From Halosimplex halobium (lineage in GTDB: Archaea > Halobacteriota > Halobacteria > Halobacteriales > Haloarculaceae): DNA of 64,000 nt. The notes under the pieces are model-generated. The model was not told where the DNA came from and made no database searches. It saw nothing but the letters and a program-made list of their open reading frames with translations. Positions 1-9,156 of the stretch are shown here, piece by piece (within the stretch, counting starts at the first letter, position 1; the number at the start of each line of letters is the position of its first letter). The stretch spans positions 299,709-363,708 of the forward strand of contig NZ_JBLKNX010000004.1 in the NCBI RefSeq assembly GCF_051414055.1, read 5' to 3'. The position numbers and the translations under genes are program-made.

Positions 1-1
1 C

Positions 2-610
2 CAGTTCGTCGTCGAGCGGGAGGGGTACAGCGTCTCGCGGCTGCTGCAGTACAACACGGCGCTGGACGAGGACCCGGCCTTCCTGTTTCACGTCGACGGC
101 GACCCCGACCCCTACGAGCCGGCGCTGCGGGCGACCGAGAGTGTGTCGACCTACGAGATCTCCCGGTGTCCCGACGACACGTTCTACCTCTACGTCCGCG
201 AGTCGATCCCGGAGCACAGCCGGGACTTCGTCGGCGCGCTCACCCAGCCGGGGCTGGTCGGAGTGATGCCCATCGAGTACCGCGCCGACGGGACCGTCCG
301 GCTGACCGCGGTCGGCCCCGCCGAGAAGCTCCAGACCGCCGTCGAGGAGATGCCCGGGGGGATGGACGCCGAGGTGCTGGAGGTCGGCGAGTACGACGCC
401 CGGCGGCTGGACGCCGGGGGCGACCTGACCGACCGGCAGTTCGAGGCCGTCGTCGCGGCGGTCGACTGCGGCTACTACGAGACCCCCCGCGAGGGCAGCG
501 TCGAGGACGTGGGCGACCGCCTCGACTGCGCGCCCGGCACCGCCGCCGAACTGCTGCGCCGGGCCGAGCGCTCGGTCATGCGAAACGTCGTCTCGACGGG
601 ACCGTTCTGA
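2..610 (+). CDS. C-terminal part of an HTH_10 (bacterio-opsin-activator type) regulator
   Basis: The reading frame is open from the left edge, so the start lies outside the window and about 202 residues are visible. Roughly the last 60 residues, beginning LTDRQ, form the helix-turn-helix seen in haloarchaeal Bat-like regulators: a DRQFEAV helix, then CGYYETPR, then a recognition region with GTAAELLRRAERSVM. The part before it fits the beta-rich effector region usually placed before this HTH. By family this is a DNA-binding transcription regulator. Its input domain and target cannot be seen here. It ends 43 bp before a small membrane protein gene on the same strand. Confidence 0.85.
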   Translation, partial: QFVVEREGYSVSRLLQYNTALDEDPAFLFHVDGDPDPYEPALRATESVSTYEISRCPDDTFYLYVRESIPEHSRDFVGALTQPGLVGVMPIEYRADGTVRLTAVGPAEKLQTAVEEMPGGMDAEVLEVGEYDARRLDAGGDLTDRQFEAVVAAVDCGYYETPREGSVEDVGDRLDCAPGTAAELLRRAERSVMRNVVSTGPF

Positions 611-653
611 CGGCGGGGGAGAGTTTTTCCGCCGGGCGGTCGTCCGTTCGTCC

Positions 654-983
654 ATGCGACATCAGCCGCCCGGAGCGCGGGCTCCGGAGTCGCGACGGTG
701 GTACCTCCGCGCGTACGGCAGAGCCGTCGGCGCCGTCCTCCTTGCGCTGTCGGTCCTGTTCGCGGTGTTCCTCGCAGTCGGCCCCGACCCGCTGTGGCCG
801 AACCCGGACGGGTCGCCGTCGGCGATCGCGGCGCGCTACGGATTCGCGGTCGTCGGCCGCCCGTATCTCCCCCAGTTCGTCGACTTCCTCGCCTCGCGGC
901 TGACGAGTCCGCTGGTCGCCGGGCCGCTCCTCGCCGCCGGTACCGTGACGCTCGCGCTGGTCGCCCGCGAGCGCCGGACCTGA
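654..983 (+). CDS. Small two-helix membrane protein, unknown function
   Basis: This 109-residue protein starts with a basic segment rich in arginine. Two hydrophobic stretches follow, at about residues 24-46 (AVGAVLLALSVLFAVFLAVG) and 86-104 (SPLVAGPLLAAGTVTLALVA), joined by a loop of about 40 residues with DPLWPNPDGSP. The C-terminus is short and basic (RERRT). That pattern predicts a membrane protein with both ends inside. No catalytic motif is visible and I do not recognise the family. The gene stands between the HTH regulator and the lipoate ligase on the same strand; the 43 and 40 bp gaps would allow cotranscription. Confidence 0.6.
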   Translation: MRHQPPGARAPESRRWYLRAYGRAVGAVLLALSVLFAVFLAVGPDPLWPNPDGSPSAIAARYGFAVVGRPYLPQFVDFLASRLTSPLVAGPLLAAGTVTLALVARERRT

Positions 984-1023
984 CGAACGCAACCCCTAAC
1001 CTGGCGCTGTCCCAACTCCGCCC

Positions 1024-1833
1024 ATGAGCCTGGCCGACCGGGAGTGGCGGCTGATCGCCGAGGAGTCCCGCCCGGGGCCGATGAACATGGCGCTGGACGA
1101 GACGGCCGCCGAGACTGCCGCCGAGGAGGGGGTCCGCACCCTCCGGGTCTACCGCTGGGAGCCCAGCACGCTCTCGCTGGGCTACCACCAGGACCCCGCG
1201 ACGGTCGACTGGGAGTACTGCGAGCGCGAGGGGGTGGCGGTCACCCGCCGGCCGACCGGCGGCGGCGCCATCTACCACGACAGCCACGGCGACATCTCCT
1301 ACTCCGTGGTCGCGCCGGCCGACGAACTCCCCGGCGACCTCATGGACTCCTACGAGTTGCTCTGCGAACCGCTGTTCGACGCCCTCGACGGGATGGGCGT
1401 CGACGCGCACTTCGCCGACGCGGAGCGGCAGGCGGTGTACGAGCCGGCGTGTTACCTCCGGGCGCTGCACCCTGCCCACGACGTGGTCGCCGGCGACGGC
1501 CGGAAGATCTCGGGCAACGCCCAGTACCGCCAGAAGGCGGCGGTCGTCCAGCACGGCTCGATCACCTTCGCGCGGACGACCGACCGTCACCTGAACTGTT
1601 TCGACGACCCGGACGCCACCGCCGCCGAGTTCGACGAGCGCGTGACGAGCGTCCGCGAGCAGTCGGGGATCGACAGGGACGAGGCCGTCGCGGAGCTGGA
1701 GGGGGCGCTCCGGTCGTGGGCCGATGCCCACGAAGGCACGTGGTTGGAGTCGGAACTGTCGCGGGCGCGGGAGCGAGCACGGGAGAAGTACGAGGACGCG
1801 GGGTGGACGAAGGACGGCGACGACCCGCTGTGA
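1024..1833 (+). CDS. lplA: Lipoate-protein ligase A family protein
   Basis: This 269-residue cytoplasmic enzyme has the biotin/lipoate ligase fold. By family it attaches lipoate or a related acyl group to a lysine of 2-oxoacid dehydrogenase E2 or GcvH proteins. Visible motifs are RRPTGGGAIYH at residues 75-85 (ligand-binding loop) and GRKISGNAQYR around the conserved lysine K161, followed by VVQHGSI. Length and motif order are typical. Alternatives are an octanoyltransferase of the LipM type or a biotin ligase; the KISGNAQ context favours lipoate. A weak TATA-like CCCTAACC lies about 28 nt before the ATG, which would make the transcript leaderless. The C-terminus (about residues 225-269) is a charged helix rich in R and E. 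Confidence 0.85.
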   Translation: MSLADREWRLIAEESRPGPMNMALDETAAETAAEEGVRTLRVYRWEPSTLSLGYHQDPATVDWEYCEREGVAVTRRPTGGGAIYHDSHGDISYSVVAPADELPGDLMDSYELLCEPLFDALDGMGVDAHFADAERQAVYEPACYLRALHPAHDVVAGDGRKISGNAQYRQKAAVVQHGSITFARTTDRHLNCFDDPDATAAEFDERVTSVREQSGIDRDEAVAELEGALRSWADAHEGTWLESELSRARERAREKYEDAGWTKDGDDPL

Positions 1834-1858
1834 GGATAGCGGGCGCCGGGGCGCTCGC

Positions 1859-2959
1859 TCAGCCCTCGAAGCCGTCCTCGAATCGGAAGGTACCGTCCCG
1901 CTGGACGACCTCGCCGTCGACCTCGATGTACGAGTCCTCGCTCATGTCGACGATCATGTCCATGTGCATCGCCGAGTCGTTCCCTTCCAGGTCGCTGTCG
2001 TCGGGGACGTTCTCGTCGATGGTGCGACCGAGTGCCATGTGGACGGTGTCGCCCATCTTCTCGTCGAACAGCATGTTGTAGGTGAATCGGTCGATATCGC
2101 GGTTCATCCCGATGCCCAGTTCGCCCAGTCGCTTCGCGCCGGGGTCGGTGTCCAGCACCGCTGCGAGCACCTCCTCGTTTTTCGCCGCCTCGAACTCGAC
2201 GACCTCTCCCTCCTCGAAGACGAGGCGCACGTCCTCGACCTCCCGGCCCTGGGCCATCAGGGGCATGTCGAACAGCACCTCGCCGTCGACGCTGTCGGGG
2301 ACGGGCGCGGTGAACACCTCGCCGCCGGGGAGGTTCTTCTCGGCGTAGTCGTTGACGGGGTTCATCCCCGCGACGGACATGGTCACGTCGGTCGTGTCGC
2401 CGGAGACGATCCGGACCTCGTCGGCGCCCTCCAGGATCTCGACCATGTTGGCCTGGAACTCGCGCTGTTCGTCCCAGTCTTTGGTGACGGCGTCGTAGAC
2501 GAAGTCCTCGTAGGCCTCGGTGCTCATCTCGGCGTCCTGGGCGTTTCCGGGCGCGGGGTACTGCGTGCCGACCCAGCGCTTGTCCATGTAGGCGTCCTGA
2601 ATCGGCTTCATGAGCTTCGAGTAGGCCGCGTTCTTCTCGGGCGGCACGTCGCCGGTCTCGTTGGTGTTGCGCGCCGACCGGATCGCGATGGCGACGTCGA
2701 TCTCCTCGACCAGCGCCTGCAGGGCAGCCGGCGGTTCGTCGTAGTCGTCGGGGTCCATCGCACGCATGAACGCCCGTCGCCCGCGACTGGAGCCGCCGAG
2801 CGTGACGCTCTGTGCGCCGCGCTCGCCGATGCGCTCCTCCAGCGCGACGACCAGGTCCTCGGCCTCCGGCGACGCCGTGATCAGCACCTCGTCGCCGGCT
2901 TCGATCCCGACCGAGTGGTCGACGATGACGTCCGCGTGGTCCTCGACTCGTGGGTCCAT
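1859..2959 (-). CDS. Aminopeptidase, M29 (thermophilic metallopeptidase) family
   Basis: This predicted 366-residue cytoplasmic metallo-aminopeptidase removes N-terminal residues using a two-metal centre. The family's metal ligands can be placed by motif: E214 in GEVFTAP, E280 in LGELGIG, H307 in DTVHMALG, and H332 and D334 in AMHMDMI. The N-terminal domain has the expected EAGDEVLI and PEAEDLVVALEE segments. I chose the start at MDPRVEDHAD (2959) rather than an ATG 24 nt upstream, because a TATA-like ATTAAC at 2983-2988 then sits about 27 nt before the ATG, a usual leaderless haloarchaeal layout. It converges with the lipoate ligase gene and diverges from the cysteine-synthase gene. Confidence 0.88.
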   Translation of the reverse strand: MDPRVEDHADVIVDHSVGIEAGDEVLITASPEAEDLVVALEERIGERGAQSVTLGGSSRGRRAFMRAMDPDDYDEPPAALQALVEEIDVAIAIRSARNTNETGDVPPEKNAAYSKLMKPIQDAYMDKRWVGTQYPAPGNAQDAEMSTEAYEDFVYDAVTKDWDEQREFQANMVEILEGADEVRIVSGDTTDVTMSVAGMNPVNDYAEKNLPGGEVFTAPVPDSVDGEVLFDMPLMAQGREVEDVRLVFEEGEVVEFEAAKNEEVLAAVLDTDPGAKRLGELGIGMNRDIDRFTYNMLFDEKMGDTVHMALGRTIDENVPDDSDLEGNDSAMHMDMIVDMSEDSYIEVDGEVVQRDGTFRFEDGFEG

Positions 2960-2980
2960 ACCGGTCGGTCGCCCGGCAGC

Positions 2981-2990
2981 CAATTAACGG
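2981..2990 (-). promoter_or_regulatory. TATA-like box of the M29 aminopeptidase gene
   Basis: Reading on the minus strand, CCGTTAATTG contains an AT-rich TATA-like core in an otherwise G+C-rich gap, centred 27 nt before the ATG at 2959. The spacing predicts a leaderless transcript and supports the shorter start. Confidence 0.5.
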
Positions 2991-3103
2991 TTCCCCGACG
3001 GAGCGGTCCCGTCTCCTTCGAGGGGCCGACCCCGGGGGAGGGGGTCGTTACCCCCGATGTTGAGGGCGGCGACCCAACCGCGGCGAACGCCTACGGCGAG
3101 ACG

Positions 3104-4066
<963 letters not shown>

Positions 4067-4089
4067 ACCTTTCGGCTTTCCGTGTCGGC

Positions 4090-4450
4090 GTGCGCTGTCG
4101 CGTGTTTCATCGCGCGACCGAAGCCGCGCGAGGTCCTCGTGAACTCGTGAGCGAAGGCTCGTCGGAGCGTGCTCCGACGGTGGATGAGCAACGCAGGCGA
4201 GCGAAGCGAGCCGAGTAGCGCAGTCGGCTGGGGAGGTGTGTGGCTGGCCCCGGCGCTGTGCGGTCGTGGTCTCCTGGCGGACTGAACGGGCGAGGCCCGC
4301 TCGCGCCGACAGTCGCCTGAGCGACCCCTATCCGAGCGAAGCGAGGATATGTCGCTCAGCGACCGCGAGCGGGCCGAGGGCTTTCATCGCGTGCTGTTTC
4401 CTGCGGCTGGTCCGACTCAGAGCGAGCGGGCCGAGGGCGTTCAGCGTCCG
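4090..4450 (+). repeat. Hairpin-rich repeat, copy A (with copy B flanks a methyltransferase gene)
   Basis: This is the first of three related elements; B (5474-5870) is inverted and C is at 31568-32040. Shared landmarks in order are: GCGCTGTCGCG near 4092, GCCGCGCGAGG near 4124, a perfect short hairpin at 4161-4178 (GTCGGAGCGTGCTCCGAC), GGCTGGGGAGG, GGCGGACTGAACGGGCGAGGC, and a long hairpin at 4317-4359 whose outer arms are CTGAGCGAC and GTCGCTCAG with inner TATCC/GGATA. It ends with GCGAGCGGGCCGAGGGC, present twice. A short reading frame beginning MSLSDRERAEG starts at 4349, as in the other two copies. No transposase is nearby. The approximate ends are where similarity between copies fades. 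Confidence 0.7.
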
Positions 4451-4513
4451 TCGCCACCGGACGCGACTCGATCCGGCAGGAACTACAGGACGGCGAACTC
4501 ACACGAACAGCGC

Positions 4514-5362
4514 TCAGACACGGCCGACGGTCACGAAGAAGGGGACCGTCTCGGTGCGGACGTACTCCTCGTCGCTCATCTGGTCGACCACGTCGCGGCC
4601 CATCGCGCGCCACGCCGAGTGCAGGTCGTCGTACTCCCCCTCGGTGGTCGCCCCCGAGAGGATCGTCTCGCGGTCGTCGGCCAGCCCCTCGCCGGTGACC
4701 TTCCGGCGGGCGGCCTCGACGGCCGCCTCGGAGTAGGGCGGCGCCACCACCCGCTCGTGGTCGTACCGCCGTGTCGAGACGATGCCGAGGCCGGCCTCCT
4801 CGAACACGTCGCGGGCGCCCGCGCCGAGGGTCACGTCGGTCTCGACGCCGTCGAGGAATCGCTCGCGGGCGCGGCGGGCCAGCGGCGGCTCGGCGTCGAC
4901 CGTCGAGTCGACACTGACGGCGCCGTTGTCCGGCTCGACGGCGGCCACGAGACCCGAGGAGACACGGGCGAACTCCTCGACCGCGCCGACGGGGTCGGGC
5001 AGGTTGATGAGCAGCGCCTGGCAGACCACCAGGTCGACGGCGTCCGCGGTGAACGGCAGGCGCGTCGCGTCCGCGCGGACGACGGGCGCGAACTCGCCCG
5101 CGACCGAGAGCAGCCGCGGGTCCGCGTCGGCGCCGATCACTTCGGCGCCGCTCTCCTCGGCGAGGACGCGCGTGAGTTCGCCCGTCCCGCAGCCCACGTC
5201 GAGGATGCGTTCGCGGCTTCCGAGGTCCAGATCCGACAGGGCCTCGCGGGAGTCGGCCCACATCCCCTCGCGGGTCGTCTCCAGGTAGTCGGCGCTGAAC
5301 TCTCGCACTGGGCGTTCGTTCGACGCCGCGGCCGCATAGGCGCGTCGGTCGATACTCGGCAC
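4514..5362 (-). CDS. Class I SAM-dependent methyltransferase, flanked by inverted repeats
   Basis: This protein of about 282 residues has a Rossmann methyltransferase core: ILDVGCGTGEL at about 53-63 (motif I), EVIGADADPRLL (motif II), VRADATRLPF and DLVVCQALLINLPDP (motif IV region). It looks like a small-molecule or lipid methyltransferase of the Methyltransf_11 class; the substrate is unknown. The frame stays open upstream to an ATG at 5506 (MSLSDRERAEG), but that part is repeat copy B read through. The GTG at 5362 (VPSIDRRAYAAAASNERPV) is the more likely start, though an even later one is possible. Repeat copies A and B face inward on either side, so the gene may be cargo of a mobile or recombinogenic cassette. 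Confidence 0.8.
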   Translation of the reverse strand: MPSIDRRAYAAAASNERPVREFSADYLETTREGMWADSREALSDLDLGSRERILDVGCGTGELTRVLAEESGAEVIGADADPRLLSVAGEFAPVVRADATRLPFTADAVDLVVCQALLINLPDPVGAVEEFARVSSGLVAAVEPDNGAVSVDSTVDAEPPLARRARERFLDGVETDVTLGAGARDVFEEAGLGIVSTRRYDHERVVAPPYSEAAVEAARRKVTGEGLADDRETILSGATTEGEYDDLHSAWRAMGRDVVDQMSDEEYVRTETVPFFVTVGRV

Positions 5363-5473
5363 CGGTCGCGAGTGAAGCGGTCGATCCGTCCTCCACACTG
5401 GGTATCGAAGTCGAACGCCCCCGTCCCGCTCGCTAACTGGAGACGCTACCGCACTCGACAGTGAGCGGTGAAC

Positions 5474-5870
5474 GCCCTCGGCGCGCTCGCGGTCGCTGAG
5501 CGACATATCCTCGCGGCCTCCGGCCGCTTCGGATAGCGGTCGCTCAGGCGACTGTCGGCGCGAGCGGGCCTCGCCCGTTCAGTCCGCCGGGAGAACACGC
5601 TCTCCCGAGCCCGCGCTCACACGGTCGCGCGGACACCAGGAACAGCACGGCACCGCGACCGCCCCGCACAGCACCGCAGACGGCCACACACCTCCACAGC
5701 CGATTCGCTCCTGTCGTCGCTCATCCACCGTCGGAGCACGCTCCGACGAGCCTTCGCTCACGAGTTCACGAGGACCTCGCGCGGTTCCGTCGCGCGCCCG
5801 AGAGCGCGCCAACGTCAGAGCAAGCTCTGACGGCCCATCGGAATCGCAAGTGACTCCGAGACGACAGCGC
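5474..5870 (-). repeat. Hairpin-rich repeat, copy B (inverted relative to A)
   Basis: On the minus strand this runs through the same landmarks as copy A. It shares a near-identical block of about 65 bp (5731-5796, containing AGGTCCTCGTGAACTCGTGA), GGCTGTGGAGG, GGCGGACTGAACGGGCGAGGC, and the long terminal hairpin at 5496-5547 with CTGAGCGAC/GTCGCTCAG arms and a GCGGCC-GGA-GGCCGC tip. It carries three perfect short hairpins at 5588-5607, 5730-5747 and 5814-5831. The first and last have sequences absent from copy A yet fully paired. It is the whole of the gap between the methyltransferase and the next gene apart from about 60 bp. Confidence 0.7.
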
Positions 5871-5933
5871 GCGTCAACCGCACCGCAACCGCCTCCGCAC
5901 CGGCCCTCGCCCGTATCGGCCTCGCCGGACGGC

Positions 5934-7211
5934 TCAGTCCGTGCCGGCCGTCGACTCGACATCGCGCTCGTAGAGCCAGCCGACCCCGAGCGCGTCCGCG
6001 AGCGCCCCGGGGTCGTCGACGTGGGCGGCGACCAGCGACCCGGGCGTGTCGTCGTGCTCGACCTCCTCGGGGTCGGGGACCGTGAACTGCAGCGGCGGCG
6101 CGTCGTCGCCGCGGTCGAACTCGATCGTGGCGGTGTCGAACCACCGGTCGACGGGGTCGTGCTCGACGGCGACGCGCTTCACGCCGTCGCGCTCGATCCG
6201 CTGCTGGGGCTCGCCGAACAGCGTGTCGTAGGCGACGAGGACGCCGTCGTACGAGCGGTACTCCAGGGTACCGTACCGGAGGTAGCGCGTCGTCGCCCGG
6301 ACCGCCCCGAACGCGAGGACGACGGCGAGGGGGACCGCTACGAGCCAGGAGGGCGCGAAGACGGCGAGCAGCGCCGCGACGACGTAGCAGAGGACGACGG
6401 GGCTGGTCAGGGTGTAGAAGCCACCGCGGTAGAGCGCGTCGGTGACGGCGACCGACCGCGAGGGGCGGACGTGGGCGACCGGTTCGCCGTCGGGTTCGGG
6501 GATCGGCGCGGGCTCGATCTCGGTCTCCTTGCTCCCGTAGAGGCGGTAGAAGACCCCCCGTCTGTCCGGGTCGCGCTCGACCTGGATCGTCCGGAGGTCG
6601 TAGGCGAGCTTGCCGGCGACGACCAGCGCCAGCACCGCGCCGCTGTCGAGGCCGAACGGGCCGACGACGAACAGGAGCGTCCCGACGCCGAAGACGTACT
6701 TGAACGGCGCGAGCGCCACGGACCGCGCCGAGTGGTCGCGGTAGCCGCCAGCGCGGAAGTAGTCGGCCCAGGTCTCGACGCCGCGGGCGGCGAAGACGCC
6801 GACGCCGCCGACCAGCAACTGCCCGGTGGTCTCAGTGGTGATCGTCGGGTCCGAGAGCGCGAACACGAGGAACGCGACCCCGAGCTCGATCGGCGCGAGG
6901 AGGGCGACGAGCGCGACCAGCGTCGGGACGTTCCGGAGGTAGACCGGCGGGAGCGGTCCCGGGAGGTCGATCCCGCCGCGCTTGGCCTGCAGCGGACCCA
7001 GCAGTCGCTGGTCGTCCATCAGGTTGTTCGGGCGCTTGGCCGCGAACGGGACCTTCACAGCCGACCAGAACAGCACGGCCGCGAGTTCGAGGACGAACAC
7101 GCCGAGGAGGACGGTGGCCGACCACCCGAGCGCGAGGACGCCCACGGGGGCCACCGCGTTCGAGGCGACCACCGCGAGCGGCCCCGGGCGGCCGACGGCG
7201 GGGACTCGCAT
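5934..7211 (-). CDS. Polytopic membrane protein with C-terminal PH-like domain (DUF6498-type)
   Basis: This 425-residue membrane protein has several hydrophobic segments in its first part (for example NAVAPVGVLALGWSATVLLG, VPTLVALVALLAPIELGVAF and GVGTLLFVVGPFGL). Two adjacent helices near residues 275-310 follow (SPVVLCYVVAALLAVFA, LVAVPLAVVLAFGAV). The C-terminal 120 residues resemble bacterial-type PH domains (TLEYRSYDGVLVAYDTLFGEPQQRI). The N-terminal part fits the haloarchaeal family I know as DUF6498; I give that from memory. The function is unknown. The start at 7211 (MRVPAVGRPGPLAV) matches the beginning of the first membrane segment; the frame is open further upstream, but that stretch is arginine- and serine-rich and looks non-coding. 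Confidence 0.7.
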   Translation of the reverse strand: MRVPAVGRPGPLAVVASNAVAPVGVLALGWSATVLLGVFVLELAAVLFWSAVKVPFAAKRPNNLMDDQRLLGPLQAKRGGIDLPGPLPPVYLRNVPTLVALVALLAPIELGVAFLVFALSDPTITTETTGQLLVGGVGVFAARGVETWADYFRAGGYRDHSARSVALAPFKYVFGVGTLLFVVGPFGLDSGAVLALVVAGKLAYDLRTIQVERDPDRRGVFYRLYGSKETEIEPAPIPEPDGEPVAHVRPSRSVAVTDALYRGGFYTLTSPVVLCYVVAALLAVFAPSWLVAVPLAVVLAFGAVRATTRYLRYGTLEYRSYDGVLVAYDTLFGEPQQRIERDGVKRVAVEHDPVDRWFDTATIEFDRGDDAPPLQFTVPDPEEVEHDDTPGSLVAAHVDDPGALADALGVGWLYERDVESTAGTD

Positions 7212-7410
7212 AGCCGACCCTCGGGGCTCGCTCAGTTGAGGGTCACGGTTCCCGGGCAGGTCACTGTCCGCTCGCGGTGACCTGGCCGACTGTCGGACTG
7301 CCGGACCGGCTGGCGTAGCGGCAGATGCCCGTCGCTCGAACCGACGGGAACCCTCCTCCGGATCCATTCCGACCCGGTAGTTCAAGACGGATGACGAGAA
7401 CAGATACACG

Positions 7411-7641
7411 ATGGGAATCGTCAGGGACGACCGACACAGCGACGGTGTCCCGACCGTGGAAGGGACCGGGATTCGCGTCGAGGACATCGCGGAAGCGTAC
7501 GAACACAGCGGATACGAGCCCGACGAGATCGCGCAGCTCTACCCGGACCTGACGCTCTCCGACGTACATCGGGCGCTCGCGTACTATTACGACCACATCG
7601 ACGAGTTCCGGTCGGCCACCCCCGGGTCAACTTCGGCGTAA
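7411..7641 (+). CDS. DUF433 domain protein (antitoxin-like), apparently orphan
   Basis: This 76-residue protein matches the DUF433 pattern: an N-terminal strand with a GxP..xGTGIRVEDIAE segment, a GYEPDEIAQLYPDLTLSDVHRAL helix-turn-helix-like region, then AYYYDHIDEF. DUF433 proteins are often antitoxins paired with a DUF5615 (PIN-like) toxin gene directly downstream. Here the next gene, 74 bp on, is a FAD oxidoreductase, and no short acidic PIN-like frame is visible on either side, so this copy looks unpaired. It may act as a free-standing DNA-binding protein or be a remnant of a module. Confidence 0.75.
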   Translation: MGIVRDDRHSDGVPTVEGTGIRVEDIAEAYEHSGYEPDEIAQLYPDLTLSDVHRALAYYYDHIDEFRSATPGSTSA

Positions 7642-7715
7642 CGCGACCACCGTATCGCGACGAGTGAGTCCAGCAGTCAAGCATATGTACAGCGGGCGAA
7701 AAGAGCGGACAACGA

Positions 7716-9119
7716 ATGGGAGCGGACGAGCCGGAGTTCGACCGTGGGGTGTCGCTGTGGGAGCAGGCCCGCGAGTACCTGGAGTGGTACCCGACCGCCG
7801 ACGTGGACGTGCTGGTCGTCGGCGGCGGCGTCCAGGGGCTCGTGCTGCTGGACGAACTCGTCGACCGCGGCTACGCCGCCGCGCTCGTCTCGAACACGCC
7901 GCTGGGCGGCGGCCAGACGTTCGACTGGCCGGGCGTGCTCGCGAAGGGGTACCTGAACCCCGACCGCGCCCGCCGCGAGGCCGTCGACGAGCGGTGGCTG
8001 CCGTTCGCCGAGGACGCCCGCGTCCCCGTCGAGGGCGGCGAGTGGTACGTCTGCTCGACGGACCACCCGTATCGGCACCTCGTCGACCAGTGGGACGAGG
8101 CCGGCTACGAGTACGACGAGCGCGAACTCGCGGATCTCCACGAGATCTACCGCGAGGGGACCGTCTTCGCGAAGGGCAGCGGCGAGCACGTCGCGGCCAT
8201 CGACGAGTACGTGATCGACCGCGAGGCGCTCGTCGAGGCGCTCGCGGCGGACCACGAACAGCGCATCGTCGTCGGTGACATCACGGCCACGGAGTTCGCG
8301 ACGGGAGGGTCGTCCGCCCCTGCGCTGGAACGACTCACCGTCGAGACCCACCAGAAGTTGACCCTGCGGGTCGACCCGGACTACGTCGTCGCCGCGACCG
8401 GCACGGGCACCCACCGGTTCGTCGACTCGCTGGTCGATCGCGAGTCGTTCCGCGACGCAGGGGGCGACGCCGACGCGGTCCGCGAGTCGCTCGACCCGGT
8501 GACCTACCGCAACCAGCTGGTGCTGGCGGTGCGCGGGCCGGCCGAGGACCTCCCGGCGGTCGGCGCCTACCTCCCGCACAAGGGGATGTCAGTCGTCCCG
8601 CGGCGGCACCGCCACCGCGGGGCGAACTACGTCACCTGGTACGTCACCAACGACTCCGCCGCCGAGGCGGTCGACCTCGACGAGACCACCGACGAGGCGA
8701 TGGGCACGCTCGACCCCGAGAAGGTCGAGGTCGGCTACAACAAGCTGTTCGAACTCGTCCCCGCCGTCAAGGACCGCGCCGCCGACGGGGCCGACCTGGA
8801 GTTCTACGCCTACGCGACGCTCCAGCAGCGGATCGACGGCGAGGCCGTTCCCCGCGCGGAACCGCTCGACGGGGTCGCCAACGTCGGCGTCGCGCTGCCG
8901 TCCTGCGCCGCGGGCGTCTGGCGGGCGACCGACGACGCCGCCGCGTACGTCGCCGACGCCGTCGAGCCGAGCGGTCCGGTCGACGAAATTCCGACCGGCG
9001 GCGACCCGCCCTACGGGCAACTCGCTGACGACCGACCGGGCGCTCGCTGGCTGGACTGGAAAGCGCTCGGGGTGCGGTACCCCCGCGTGCAGAACCGGCC
9101 CGACGCCGTCGAGCGGTGA
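7716..9119 (+). CDS. FAD-dependent oxidoreductase (DAO-like)
   Basis: The protein has 467 residues. A Rossmann dinucleotide-binding motif lies at 31-45 (DVLVVGGGVQGLVLL), and ADYGYAAAL-type strand and loop features follow (RGYAAALVSNTPLGGGQTF). The central part has DYVVAATGTGTHRFVD, a second nucleotide-contact region typical of flavoproteins, and near the end NVGVALPSCAAGVWRAT. The domain layout fits the D-amino-acid oxidase/glycine oxidase superfamily; the substrate is unknown. No membrane segment or signal is seen. The ATG at 7716 sits in a short gap after the DUF433 gene, and the hydrophilic first 28 residues are shared family-style N-terminus or linker. Confidence 0.75.
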   Translation: MGADEPEFDRGVSLWEQAREYLEWYPTADVDVLVVGGGVQGLVLLDELVDRGYAAALVSNTPLGGGQTFDWPGVLAKGYLNPDRARREAVDERWLPFAEDARVPVEGGEWYVCSTDHPYRHLVDQWDEAGYEYDERELADLHEIYREGTVFAKGSGEHVAAIDEYVIDREALVEALAADHEQRIVVGDITATEFATGGSSAPALERLTVETHQKLTLRVDPDYVVAATGTGTHRFVDSLVDRESFRDAGGDADAVRESLDPVTYRNQLVLAVRGPAEDLPAVGAYLPHKGMSVVPRRHRHRGANYVTWYVTNDSAAEAVDLDETTDEAMGTLDPEKVEVGYNKLFELVPAVKDRAADGADLEFYAYATLQQRIDGEAVPRAEPLDGVANVGVALPSCAAGVWRATDDAAAYVADAVEPSGPVDEIPTGGDPPYGQLADDRPGARWLDWKALGVRYPRVQNRPDAVER

Positions 9120-9156
9120 CCTGTCGCGCCGCCGATCCAGGCCGACGGCCGGTCGA

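Noticed and set aside
1724..3103. Plus-strand frame continuous with the cysteine-synthase gene through the aminopeptidase region
   Set aside because: The upstream part is antisense to the M29 gene; homology-like sequence begins only at the ATG at 3104.
4349..5464. Plus-strand frame of about 370 codons starting MSLSDRERAEG
   Set aside because: Most of it is antisense to the methyltransferase with a clear Rossmann motif; only its first codons belong to the repeat.
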